From contig NZ_BCQT01000010.1 of the NCBI RefSeq assembly GCF_001552215.1, forward strand, positions 310,001-374,000: DNA of 64,000 nt. Reading direction: 5' to 3'. This DNA is from Actinomadura macra NBRC 14102 (GTDB lineage: Bacteria; Actinomycetota; Actinomycetes; Streptosporangiales; Streptosporangiaceae). A model generated the notes under the pieces. That model saw only the letters and a list, made by a program, of their open reading frames with translations, made no database searches and had not been told where the DNA came from. The position numbers were made by a program, and so were the translations under genes. Numbering within the stretch: the first letter of the stretch is position 1; each line of letters begins with the position of its first letter. Below are positions 17,369 to 26,046 of this stretch, piece by piece.

Positions 17369-18388
17369 GTGAGAACAGCACACACGCCTCACATCAACCG
17401 GTGCGCGCAACACGGAACCCGTCGCACACCGCTGGTTCCCGTCCTCAGAACCCCCACGCCCTTCCGATCGATCGCCGCCTACCTCACGCCAGGGGTCAGC
17501 TCGTTCGGGCTGGGCGTCGTGGGCAGCGTCTTCATGGACCGGTCGCGCCAGGGCCTGCCGCCCTTCGAGCTGATGATGTGCGGCGACGAGACCGGGGTCG
17601 TCCGCACCGACCTCGGCTGGCGGGTGGACGTGGCACACGGTCTCGGCGCGCTGACCCGGGCCGACCTGGTGATCGTGCTGCCGACCGCCCACCGCCCGCT
17701 TCAGCTGCCCGAGCCGGCGGTCGAGGCCATCCGCTCCGCCCACGACCGCGGCGCGATCGTGTCCGCCTTCTGCTCGGGTTCGGCCCTGCTGGCCGGCACG
17801 GGCCTGCTCGACGGCCGACGCGCGAGAAGCCACCGGAGCCCGGTCGTCTGCCTGGCCCCACCGACGGACGGGCCGCAGCCCCTCTACGTGGACACCGACC
17901 GCATCGTGACCGGCATCAACACGGCCGCCGGCATGGATCTGTGCCTGTACCTCCTGCGGCGGGAGCACGGTCCGGCGGTCTCCCAGGCGGTGGCGAGGCA
18001 GCTGATGGCGTGCCACGCCGATGGGCCGGCCCCGCCGCAGGGGCGGGCCCCCGAAGACGCGGACCTGGTGGACCTGCTGTCCTGGGCGCGCACCCGCTTG
18101 GACCAGCCCCTGTCAGTCGGGGAGATGGCGCGGCACGCCTCGATGAGCCCGCGCACCTTCGCCCGCCGCTTCCGCGCGGCGACCGGCACGACCCCCATCG
18201 TCTGGCTGCGCGACCAGCGTCTCGACCACGCCGAGGAGCTGCTGCGGACCACCGACGAGCCGATCGCCGCGATCGCCCAGGCGGTGGGCTTCCAGCCGGC
18301 GCAGTTGCGTGTGCACTTCATGAACCGGCACGGCGTCCCTCCCAACGCCTACCGCCGTGCCGCTAGGGAGCGGACAGCAGGTTCATGA
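17369..18388 (+). CDS. GlxA-type transcriptional regulator (DJ-1/PfpI plus AraC HTH)
   Basis: A 339-aa protein with an N-terminal glutamine-amidotransferase-like DJ-1/PfpI domain. The nucleophile-elbow Cys is present in IVSAFCSGSALLAGTGLLDG. A C-terminal AraC domain has two HTH motifs (SVGEMARHASMSPRTFARRF and IAAIAQAVGFQ). The GTG start at 17369 is chosen from GAGGA at 17361. Typical members respond to small metabolites. Its last 26 bp overlap the convergent regulator gene tail to tail. The target is unknown. Confidence 0.85.
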   Translation: MRTAHTPHINRCAQHGTRRTPLVPVLRTPTPFRSIAAYLTPGVSSFGLGVVGSVFMDRSRQGLPPFELMMCGDETGVVRTDLGWRVDVAHGLGALTRADLVIVLPTAHRPLQLPEPAVEAIRSAHDRGAIVSAFCSGSALLAGTGLLDGRRARSHRSPVVCLAPPTDGPQPLYVDTDRIVTGINTAAGMDLCLYLLRREHGPAVSQAVARQLMACHADGPAPPQGRAPEDADLVDLLSWARTRLDQPLSVGEMARHASMSPRTFARRFRAATGTTPIVWLRDQRLDHAEELLRTTDEPIAAIAQAVGFQPAQLRVHFMNRHGVPPNAYRRAARERTAGS

Positions 18389-19364
18389 GGCCCGTCCCGC
18401 GGTCGGTGCGGTTCAGCCGGACCTCCCGTCCACGGCGCGCGCGTTCCAGGAGACCCGCGTTGACCAGGTGGTCGCAGTGGTAGGTCACCGTGCTGGGGCC
18501 GAGCTCCAGCCTGCTCGCCAGGTCGCTCACGGACGGCGCGTTCCCCGCGTGCCGCAGGATCGCCGCGCGCACCGGCCCGAGGACCAGCGCGAGGGCATCG
18601 CCCGGCGCGGGCCCGGCGCGGCGGCGGTCGAGGATCTGGCCCAGGCCGGGCAGCGGGTAGCCGACCCACACCGCGTCCTCGCGCTCGACGCTGTACATGC
18701 TGGCGGTGAGGCCGGACGCCAGCGGCACGAGGACGAGCCGGCGGTGTTCGGTGTTCGCCAGCTGCCAGGGCGCACTGTTGGGGCGGCAGTTGGGCAGTTG
18801 CAGCCGGCCGCCGTCGAAACTCACCGCCGAACGCAGACCGTTCATCACGATCTCCAGACCACCGCTGACCGCCGCGACACCGACCCGTTCCGCCTCGCGC
18901 GCATGCAGGCCGTCCGACTCCGTCCACAGGGGGGCGAAACTGTCCCAGGCCGCCGCCACCAGCCGGTGATAGGACGCCACGAACGCTTCCGGCCGGTCCA
19001 CCACCGCCCGCCAGACGGGCGGCGGGTCACCGCCGAACCCCGCGTCGACCTCGGCCGCCAGCAGATCGGGATCGAGCCCGTCCACCTCCTCCAGAACCGT
19101 CGCCATGTCGATGCTGTCCAGCGTCCGGAGCAGCGCGAGACTCTCGGGCAGCCACCCGTCCGCCGACGAGAGCAGCGCGACCATGCCCGCCGCGTCCGCC
19201 GCGGGCAGGGACCGTCGGACGACGTCCCGCCGGACGGCCGGAACGCCATGCTTGCGTCCCCCCAGCAGATCGCTGAGCACCGAGAGCATCGTCGCTCCCG
19301 GGTGACGGATGACGCTGACGCTCACGTGCTCCAGAGGCCCCAGCGGGATCACATAGTCGTCCAC
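18363..19364 (-). CDS. Winged-helix (ArsR-like, DUF5937-type) regulator 2
   Basis: A 333-aa paralogue of the regulator at 16152. It has the same order of blocks: a VTETVV-like N-terminal half, a mid segment with ERVGVAAVSGGLEIVMNGLRSAVSF, and a C-terminal winged helix SVSDLASRLELGPSTVTYHCDHLVNAGLLERARRGREVRL. The two copies bracket the GlxA-type gene, suggesting a regulatory island. It is on the minus strand, 51 bp before the catabolic operon's last gene ends, so it may also receive read-through from that operon. Confidence 0.75.
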   Translation of the reverse strand: MDDYVIPLGPLEHVSVSVIRHPGATMLSVLSDLLGGRKHGVPAVRRDVVRRSLPAADAAGMVALLSSADGWLPESLALLRTLDSIDMATVLEEVDGLDPDLLAAEVDAGFGGDPPPVWRAVVDRPEAFVASYHRLVAAAWDSFAPLWTESDGLHAREAERVGVAAVSGGLEIVMNGLRSAVSFDGGRLQLPNCRPNSAPWQLANTEHRRLVLVPLASGLTASMYSVEREDAVWVGYPLPGLGQILDRRRAGPAPGDALALVLGPVRAAILRHAGNAPSVSDLASRLELGPSTVTYHCDHLVNAGLLERARRGREVRLNRTDRGTGLMNLLSAP

Positions 19365-19415
19365 GATCTAGATAGACCCCAACAACCGACCCTGGGTTCC
19401 CACCCCGGCGGACTC

Positions 19416-20189
19416 CTATCGTTCTTGTGACACCAAGGTGGTGGGACGCCGGAAGAGGGGGCTGTCGAGGATTCGGTGGTCGTGGCTGGGGATGACCTCG
19501 CAGTCCAGTCCGGCGACGAATTCGAAGGTCTCGTAGCATTCGAACAGGTTGGTGTGGATGGTCGGCGCGATGCTCTTTCGCCAGTCGGGGTTCCAGTTCT
19601 CGTAGACGCCGATCGCGTCACCGGCGAGCAGGTGGCGTCCGGTGCCCGTTTCGACGAGCACGCCCTGGGAGCCCGGGGTGTGTCCGGGGAGCGGGACGAC
19701 GGTCACGCCCGGACAGATCTTCTGCTCTCCGGATATCGCCTCGATACGGTCCCAGGCCGACATCCATGGTGCCTGTAGCCCGGGAAGCTTCTCGTACGCG
19801 CGCTCGTGCACCGGCAACGGGTGCACCGCGTATTCGAGTTCCTTGCGGTTCACCAGGATCTGGGCGTTCCGGAACAGGGCGTTGTTCGAGCAGTGATCCC
19901 AGTGCAGATGGGTGTTGACCACGAAGTCGACGTCGTCGGGGTCGATCCCACTTTCGCGGAGAACGTTCTCGGGCGACTCCTCTGTGGCACGCGCGAAATC
20001 GTAGGGATGGTGCCGGCGGACGTAGTCGGGGGAAAGTGTTCCGGTGTCGACGACTATGCGGGTGCCGGCTGCTTCGATCACGAACATGAACATGTGGACG
20101 TCGATCGAGTCGTCGCTGGCCGAGCCGTAGACGGCACTGGTCAGTGGGACGTTTCTCGACCGGCCGACGCGCAGCGCGCTGACCCTCAT
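19416..20189 (-). CDS. Metallo-beta-lactamase-fold lactonase-like hydrolase
   Basis: A 257-aa zinc hydrolase. The HxHxDH motif is His94, His96, Asp98 and His99 in NTHLHWDHC. Further ligand segments are LPGHTPGSQG and LLAGDA, with a late His in SHDHRI. It resembles the N-acyl-homoserine-lactonase (AttM/AiiA) group of lactone hydrolases. As the last gene of the minus-strand catabolic operon (ATGA overlap with the Ldh gene), it more likely opens a lactone intermediate than quenches quorum signals, but either is possible. Confidence 0.8.
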   Translation of the reverse strand: MRVSALRVGRSRNVPLTSAVYGSASDDSIDVHMFMFVIEAAGTRIVVDTGTLSPDYVRRHHPYDFARATEESPENVLRESGIDPDDVDFVVNTHLHWDHCSNNALFRNAQILVNRKELEYAVHPLPVHERAYEKLPGLQAPWMSAWDRIEAISGEQKICPGVTVVPLPGHTPGSQGVLVETGTGRHLLAGDAIGVYENWNPDWRKSIAPTIHTNLFECYETFEFVAGLDCEVIPSHDHRILDSPLFRRPTTLVSQER

Positions 20190-21235
20190 CGCTCCCCCAG
20201 CACGTCGACCCCCAGGTCATCGCCGACCCGGCGCAGGTCGGCGATGGTCCGCTCGGGCAGCAGCAGCCCCTCCCGCGAGTTCCGCGACTCCGCCAGGCTC
20301 TCCAGCTCGCCCGGATACCGCACTTCCTCCGCCCCCTCCCGCGAGCCGGATTTGAGCTCCGCGACCAGGTCCGCCATTCGCTGCTCGAACTCCTGCATCG
20401 GGCTGAAAGAGGCGATGTTCAAAGCCATGTAGAGGTGACCCGACCGGCCCGGGTGGACGGATTGATAGGGCCCGTTGACGGCCGAGCCGAAGCCGCTTCC
20501 GGTCAGCACTCCTGACAGCACGTCCATCATCACCGAGATGCCGTATCCCTTGTGGGCGGCCATGGGCAGTACCGCGCCGAGGAGCGCCTCAGCGGGGTCG
20601 CGTGTCGGCGATCCGTCCGCGCCGACCGCCCATCCGTCCGGGATCTTGCTGTTCTGGTTCCTCGCGAGATAGATCTTTCCTCTGGCGACGGCCGTATTGG
20701 CGATGTCCAGCACCATCTGCCGGTCGCCGGCCAGCGGCGCCGCGATGGACCACGGGTTGCTGCCGACGAGCTTTCCGCGGCCGTCCCACGGCGCCATCGC
20801 CGGGCTGGAGTTGGTTGTCAGGATTCCGATGCAGCCGCGCGGCGGTGCCATCCTCGTGAAATACGCGGCGGTCCCGAAATGGTTCGAGTTCCGCACCGCG
20901 ACGACGCCGATTCCGTGCCGTCCGGCCCGGTCGATGGCCTCCTCGGCGGCACGCGCGGCGATGACCTGGCCGACGCCGTCGCGGCCGTCCAGTGTCGCGA
21001 CGGCGCCGCCGTCGGAGACGATCTCGGCTTTCGTCTCGCCGGCCATGACGCCCGAGCGGATGCGGTCGACGTACCAACCGACGCGCAGCACCCCGTGCGA
21101 CTGGTGGCCCCACAGGTCGGCCTGCACCAGGCTGTCCCCGACGAGCCGGGCGTCATCGAGCGGAACCCCGCACGCGACGAATATCCGCGTCGCGGCGTCG
21201 CGCAGTTCGTCAGCGGATATCCGTACGCTCGACAT
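20186..21235 (-). CDS. Ldh-family (malate/L-lactate type) NAD(P)-dependent dehydrogenase
   Basis: A 349-aa member of the malate/L-lactate dehydrogenase family 2 (not the Rossmann LDH/MDH family). Typical blocks are DLWGHQSHGVLR, VRNSNHFGTAAYF and AAHKGYGISVMMDVLSGVLTG. Family enzymes interconvert 2-hydroxy and 2-oxo acids. It sits 10 bp after the aldehyde dehydrogenase gene and overlaps the lactonase by 4 nt, so it likely oxidises a hydroxyacid generated in the same pathway. Confidence 0.85.
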   Translation of the reverse strand: MSSVRISADELRDAATRIFVACGVPLDDARLVGDSLVQADLWGHQSHGVLRVGWYVDRIRSGVMAGETKAEIVSDGGAVATLDGRDGVGQVIAARAAEEAIDRAGRHGIGVVAVRNSNHFGTAAYFTRMAPPRGCIGILTTNSSPAMAPWDGRGKLVGSNPWSIAAPLAGDRQMVLDIANTAVARGKIYLARNQNSKIPDGWAVGADGSPTRDPAEALLGAVLPMAAHKGYGISVMMDVLSGVLTGSGFGSAVNGPYQSVHPGRSGHLYMALNIASFSPMQEFEQRMADLVAELKSGSREGAEEVRYPGELESLAESRNSREGLLLPERTIADLRRVGDDLGVDVLGER

Positions 21236-21244
21236 CTCCGGTCC

Positions 21245-22684
21245 TCACCTCGGCCCGCCCGCCGGCTCGATCAGCACCAGCCGCTCCTCGGTCATCTCGC
21301 GGATGGCGTAGCGGGGCCCTTCCACCCCGTATCCGCTGTCCTTCACGCCGCCGTAGGGCATCATGTCCGCGCGGGTGCTCGACGGCGAGTTGATCACGAC
21401 TCCGCCCATCCGGAGGCGGCGCGCCGCCGCCAGGGCCGTGTCCAGATCCCGTGTGAAGACGCCCGCCTGGAGGCCGTACGGGGTGTCGTTCACCGCGTCG
21501 ATGACGGTGTCGAGGTCGTCGAACGGGACCACCGACACGACGGGGGCGAACGCCTCCTCGCACAGCAGGCGCGCCTCCGGCGGAACATCGACGAGGATCG
21601 TCGGGGTCATCGTCGCGCCCGACCGCTTCCCGCCGGCGACGATGCGGGCGCCCTGGCCGACCGCGGCGTTCACCCAGTCCTCGGCCCGCGCCGCCGCGGC
21701 CTCACTGATCATCGGCCCGATGTCGGTCGCCAGGTCCTCCGGGTCCCCCACGACGAGTGTGGACGCGGCGGTGGCCAGCTCGCCGAGGAACTCCTCCAGC
21801 ACGTCCGCGTGGACGAACAGGCGCTGCACCGACGTGCACACCTGGCCCGACTTCCGGAACGCGCCCCGGCTGCACTGCTGCGCCGCAGACGCGATGTCCG
21901 CGTCGCGGCACACGATGGTCGCGGACACGTTGCCGCACTCCATCGTCGCCCGCCGCATACCGAGGCGCGCGGAGATGCTCTTGCCGGCGGCGGTGCTGCC
22001 GGTGAACGTCACGAAATCGACCCGCTCGTCCTCGACGAGCGCCCGTCCGACCGGATCTCCCGGGCCGAGCACCAAGCCGATCAGGCCGGCCGGCAACCCC
22101 GCGTCCAGCAGCATCCCGCACAGGGCCGCCGCCGCGATCGGCGTGAACGGCGACGGCTTGACGATTGCCGCGTTCCCGGCGGCGAGCGCCGGTCCGATCT
22201 TGTGCGCGACGGTGTTCAGCGGGGAGTTGAACGGCGTGATCGCACCCACCACGCCGACCGGCTGGCGGATGGTGAACGCCATCCGGTGGGCGAACCCCGG
22301 CGCCGCCTGCACGGGGACGACCGCGCCGTCGATCCGCTTGGCCTCCTCGGCGGACGTCAGCATCGTCTGGACGGCCCGGTCGGTGTCGCCGAGGCAGTCC
22401 TTCAGGCTGAACCCCGACTCGCGGACCACGTCGAGGGCGAGCCGCTCGCGGTTCTTCGCGATCTCCCCGGCGACCGTCCGCAGGATCTCGAAGCGCTCCA
22501 GCGGATCCAGCGGCGTCCGGCTCGCCTGGCGCGCGACGGACACCGCGTCGGTGACCATGTCGGTCGTCGCGTCGTACGCCACCGCAAGCGGTTCGCCGGT
22601 GAACTTGTGATGCACCGTGCGTTCGTGGTCGCTGCGCACCCATGTGCCGTTGATGAGGTTCGCGACCGTGGGAAGTTCTGTCAT
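21245..22684 (-). CDS. NAD(P)-dependent aldehyde dehydrogenase
   Basis: A 479-aa ALDH-superfamily enzyme. The nucleophile is Cys283 in SGQVCTSVQRL, the general base Glu is in MECGNVSA, and TGSTAAGKSI is part of the cofactor site. It would oxidise an aldehyde to a carboxylate, placed downstream of the predicted retro-aldol step. The start is ATG 22684, which overlaps the amidase stop (ATGA). An open frame continues upstream but is antisense-like noise. The usual ELGG is replaced by MECG, with the Glu retained. Confidence 0.9.
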   Translation of the reverse strand: MTELPTVANLINGTWVRSDHERTVHHKFTGEPLAVAYDATTDMVTDAVSVARQASRTPLDPLERFEILRTVAGEIAKNRERLALDVVRESGFSLKDCLGDTDRAVQTMLTSAEEAKRIDGAVVPVQAAPGFAHRMAFTIRQPVGVVGAITPFNSPLNTVAHKIGPALAAGNAAIVKPSPFTPIAAAALCGMLLDAGLPAGLIGLVLGPGDPVGRALVEDERVDFVTFTGSTAAGKSISARLGMRRATMECGNVSATIVCRDADIASAAQQCSRGAFRKSGQVCTSVQRLFVHADVLEEFLGELATAASTLVVGDPEDLATDIGPMISEAAAARAEDWVNAAVGQGARIVAGGKRSGATMTPTILVDVPPEARLLCEEAFAPVVSVVPFDDLDTVIDAVNDTPYGLQAGVFTRDLDTALAAARRLRMGGVVINSPSSTRADMMPYGGVKDSGYGVEGPRYAIREMTEERLVLIEPAGGPR

Positions 22685-24111
22685 GACGGCTGTCCTCTCC
22701 TCGTTGCCCGCGCCCGCGACGCCTCGGCGACCGGTGACCAGCCGGTGTGCTTCTCGTAGGCGCGTCCCGCCCTGAGCACCTGACTGTCCTGATGGCGGGC
22801 GCCCACCATCTGGAGGCCGACCGGAAGCCCGGAACGCGTGCGGCCGCAGGGCACGCTCAGTGCCGGCTGCCTGGTCATGTTGAACGGATAGGTGTACGGC
22901 GTCCACGACGCCCAGACGCGCGAGTTCGCGGGGTCCGGAGCGTTCTGGCCCGCCGGGAACGCGACGGTCGGGACGGTCGGCGTGACCAGCACGTCGTACG
23001 ACTCGTGGAACCGCGCCATGCGGTGACCGAGATCGGCGCACACCGCCACGGCGTCCAGATACGCCAGCGCGGTGATCTCACGGCCCTCCTCCCCATACTC
23101 CAGCAGGACGGGGTCCACCCGGCCGAGGTCGTCCGGGCGGTAGCCCCGCAGCGTCCTCGCGATGCCGGCGCACCACATCGTCTGGAACGCCGCGACGGGA
23201 TCCTCGAAGATCGGCTCGACCTCGGACACGTGCGCGCCCAGGTCGGCGAGCACGCCGACCGCCGCGTCCACCAGCGATTCGACCTCGGGGTCGTTGCTGC
23301 CGTATCCGAGGTCGCGCGAGTACCCGATCGAGAGGCCGGCGATGCCCTTCTCGATGCCGTGGACGAACGACTCGTCCCGGACGGGCAGCGCCGCCCAGTC
23401 GCGCACGTCGGGCCGGGTGATCACGCCGAGCATGATGGCCGCGTCCAGGACCGACAGGGAGATCGGTCCGCGATGCGACAGCAGCCCGTTGCTGCCGGTG
23501 GGATACATCGGGACGAGATCCCCGGTCGGCTTGAAGCCGACCGTGCCGGTGAAGGCCGCCGGCACACGGACGGAGCCGCCCCCGTCGCTGCCGATCGACC
23601 AGGTGCCCATCCCGGCCGCGACCGCCGCGGCGGAGCCACCGCTGGAGCCGCCGGGGGTCAGCGTGGGATCCCAGGGATTCCTGGTGATCCCGAAGCGGTG
23701 CGAGTCGGTGACGCCCTTCCACCCGAACTCCGGTGTCGTGGTCTTGCCGAGCAGGATGGCGCCGGCCTCCCGCAGCCTGGCGACACTCGGCGAGTCCTCG
23801 GTCCACGGGCCCGGGTCGGCGACCAGCCAGCTGCCGCGCAGCGTCGGCCACCCGCGGGTCTGCTCAAGATCCTTGACGGTGGTGGGGATGCCGTCGGCCG
23901 CGCCGCGTTGCGCGCCCGCCGACCAGCGGGCCTCGGAGACGGCCGCCGCCCGCAGCGCGGCGTCCGCGTCGACCAGGACGAACGCGTTCAGCTCGGCGTC
24001 CCGCTCCTCGATGGCGGCCAGCGCGGCGCGGGTCGCCTCCACCGGCGAGGCCTCGCGCCGCGCGTACGCCCCGGCCAGCTCCGCGGCGCTCATCCCAGCG
24101 AGATCTGACAC
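22681..24111 (-). CDS. Amidase-signature family hydrolase
   Basis: A 476-aa amidase. The Ser-cisSer-Lys triad is visible: Lys80 in TTVKDLEQT, cis-Ser156 in GGSSGGS and nucleophile Ser180 in SDGGGSVRVPA. It would hydrolyse a carboxamide, or a cyclic amide as in 6-aminohexanoate cyclic dimer hydrolases. Length and motifs are normal. It is translationally coupled to the ALDH gene, so an amide is likely an intermediate or the substrate of this pathway. A GatA role is unlikely because gatB and gatC are absent. Confidence 0.9.
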   Translation of the reverse strand: MSDLAGMSAAELAGAYARREASPVEATRAALAAIEERDAELNAFVLVDADAALRAAAVSEARWSAGAQRGAADGIPTTVKDLEQTRGWPTLRGSWLVADPGPWTEDSPSVARLREAGAILLGKTTTPEFGWKGVTDSHRFGITRNPWDPTLTPGGSSGGSAAAVAAGMGTWSIGSDGGGSVRVPAAFTGTVGFKPTGDLVPMYPTGSNGLLSHRGPISLSVLDAAIMLGVITRPDVRDWAALPVRDESFVHGIEKGIAGLSIGYSRDLGYGSNDPEVESLVDAAVGVLADLGAHVSEVEPIFEDPVAAFQTMWCAGIARTLRGYRPDDLGRVDPVLLEYGEEGREITALAYLDAVAVCADLGHRMARFHESYDVLVTPTVPTVAFPAGQNAPDPANSRVWASWTPYTYPFNMTRQPALSVPCGRTRSGLPVGLQMVGARHQDSQVLRAGRAYEKHTGWSPVAEASRARATRRGQPS

Positions 24112-24156
24112 AACGGCTCCTATGCCGGGTGACCGGATGGTGTGCGGCCGCGGCGA

Positions 24157-25572
24157 TCAGCTCGCGACGCCATTCGCCGATGCACCTCCCGGAACGGCAT
24201 CAGAAAGGTCGAGTTCGAGTTCGGTCAGCGCGGCGACCTCGGCGGCGGTGAATCCCGGCGCCACGTACTCGACCTTGAACGCGTCGCCGCTCCGCCGCAG
24301 CACGCACAGATCCGTCACGACGATGTCGACGCAGTTGAGGCCCGTCAGCGGGTATTCGCAATTCTTGACGAGCTTCGGCCGGCCGCCGGAATCGCAGTGC
24401 GTCATCAGCACCATGACCGTGACGTCGCCCGCGACCAGGTCCATGGCCCCGCCGATGCCCCCGCCCACCATGTTCGGGGTGCTCCAGTTGGCGAGGTTGG
24501 CCGCGGCGTCGACCTGGAACGCGCCGAGCGCGACGAAGTCCACCTTTCCGCCGCGCACCATCTCGAACGACGTCACGCTCTCGAAGAACGAGGCGCCCCG
24601 CTCCAGATGGACGTACTGACCGCCCGCGTTGTAGACCTCCGGGTTGTAGTCCTCGGGCGCGGCGATGGTCCCGTAGCCGAGGACGCCGTTCTCCGAATGC
24701 AGGACGATGTCGCGCCCGGAGATGTAGTTCGAGATGAGCGTGGGAATTCCGAGGCCCAGATTCACGTAGCTGCCGTTGGGCACGAGTCCCGCCGCCACCT
24801 CCGCCATCTGTAGGCGGGTGAGTGCCGGTTTCCCGTTGTAGGTGCGGGCGCTGTCGGCCCCGCGTCCCGCCCTCGGCGCCGGGAAGTCGTGCGGGACGTC
24901 GACGGTCTTGCGGACCACCCGGCTGACGAAGATGCCGGGGAGACCGACCGACTCGGGGTCCAGCTCACCGTCGACGATCTCGTCGACCTCGGCGATCGTG
25001 ACGTGGGCGCCCTTCGCGAAGGCGGGCATGAAGTTCCGCCCCACGCCCTCGAACTCGAGGTTGCCGTAGCGGTCGGCGCGGGCGGCGCGGATCAGTGCGA
25101 AGTCGACCTTCAGCCCCATCTCCAGGACGTGCTCGACACCGTCGATCACGCGGGTCTCCTTGCCCTCCGCCACCGCGGTGCCGACGGCGGTGCGCGTGAA
25201 GAAGGCGCCGATCCCGGCGCCGCCCGCGCGCAGCCGCTCGACGAGCGTGCCCTGCGGGACGAGCTCGACCTCGATCTCGCCCGCGGCGATCTGCTTCTCG
25301 GCGGCCGAGGTCGCCTCGCCCGCCCGCGCCGAGAACGACACGATCAGCCGGTTGACCTGCTTGTTCTCGATGAGAGTGTTCGATCGGTACTCGCCCGTGC
25401 CGAGCGAGTTGGCCACGATGCACAGCTGCCGGGCGCCGTGCTCCCGCAGCGCCACGGTGAGGCTCGTCGGGAAGCTGTGGGTCATCCCGAACCCGGCGAT
25501 CGACACGCTTGCGCCGTCCGGAATGTCGGAAACGGCCGCCAGCGGAGACTCGTACACCTTGTTAATCGTCAT
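24157..25572 (-). CDS. Class I 3-oxoacid-type CoA-transferase, fused alpha and beta subunits
   Basis: A 471-aa fusion. The alpha half opens with YESPLAAVSDIPDGASVSIAGFG. The beta half carries SENGVLGYG with catalytic Glu294 and an LGLGIPTLISNYI block. It resembles succinyl-CoA:3-oxoacid CoA-transferase (SCOT) and would transfer CoA between carboxylates. ATG 25572 is chosen over an upstream in-frame codon because homology starts at MTINKVYES. It is co-directional with the DUF35 gene 45 bp upstream. The acceptor is unknown. Confidence 0.85.
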   Translation of the reverse strand: MTINKVYESPLAAVSDIPDGASVSIAGFGMTHSFPTSLTVALREHGARQLCIVANSLGTGEYRSNTLIENKQVNRLIVSFSARAGEATSAAEKQIAAGEIEVELVPQGTLVERLRAGGAGIGAFFTRTAVGTAVAEGKETRVIDGVEHVLEMGLKVDFALIRAARADRYGNLEFEGVGRNFMPAFAKGAHVTIAEVDEIVDGELDPESVGLPGIFVSRVVRKTVDVPHDFPAPRAGRGADSARTYNGKPALTRLQMAEVAAGLVPNGSYVNLGLGIPTLISNYISGRDIVLHSENGVLGYGTIAAPEDYNPEVYNAGGQYVHLERGASFFESVTSFEMVRGGKVDFVALGAFQVDAAANLANWSTPNMVGGGIGGAMDLVAGDVTVMVLMTHCDSGGRPKLVKNCEYPLTGLNCVDIVVTDLCVLRRSGDAFKVEYVAPGFTAAEVAALTELELDLSDAVPGGASANGVAS

Positions 25573-25617
25573 GCCTATCCACCTTCTTCTGGGCCCACAC
25601 AATCTCGTCGCGGCTTC

Positions 25618-26046
25618 TTACGTCGTGCTGGCGGGACGGAAGCGGGGTAGCGCGCTGCCGTTCCCGGTGTCCTCGAACACCACCTCGACGGCGTCCCCGA
25701 TGCGGACCTGCTCGACGTCGCAGTCGACGATGTTGGTCATCACGCGGGGTCCCTCTTCGAGCTCCACGTAGGCGAGGACGTAGGGGGTGACGCCCTTCCA
25801 CTCGCCGGCGGCCCGGTGGACGACGCTGTAGGAGTAGACGACGCCGCGGCCGGTGAACGCCTCCCACCGGGTGTTCATGCTGTGACAGAACGGGCATATC
25901 GGTCGCGGGTACCAGATCGCCTCGCCGCAGTCGTCGCAGCGCTTGCCGAGAAAGGTCCCCTCGGCCGCCGCCTTCCAGAACTTCTCGGTATCCGGGTTGA
26001 CCACCGGCTGCGGGGTGGGCAGGACCGGGCTCCGTACGTCGCTCAC
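25618..26046 (-). CDS. DUF35 OB-fold/zinc-ribbon protein 1
   Basis: A 142-aa acyl-CoA-binding-type protein. The rubredoxin-like zinc ribbon has CDDCG and CPFCH (two Cx2C knuckles near residues 37 and 51). An OB-fold follows with GVVYSYSVVHRA and GDAVEVVFED. Such proteins pair with thiolase-like enzymes, as ChsH2 does with Ltp2 in steroid side-chain cleavage. The start overlaps the stop of the thiolase-like gene (ATGA), matching that partnership. Confidence 0.85.
   Translation of the reverse strand: MSDVRSPVLPTPQPVVNPDTEKFWKAAAEGTFLGKRCDDCGEAIWYPRPICPFCHSMNTRWEAFTGRGVVYSYSVVHRAAGEWKGVTPYVLAYVELEEGPRVMTNIVDCDVEQVRIGDAVEVVFEDTGNGSALPRFRPASTT

Noticed and set aside
19416..20189. Quorum-quenching AHL lactonase as the main reading
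   Set aside because: The HxHxDH motif fits, but the gene is the last of a catabolic operon, so a lactone intermediate is the simpler explanation.
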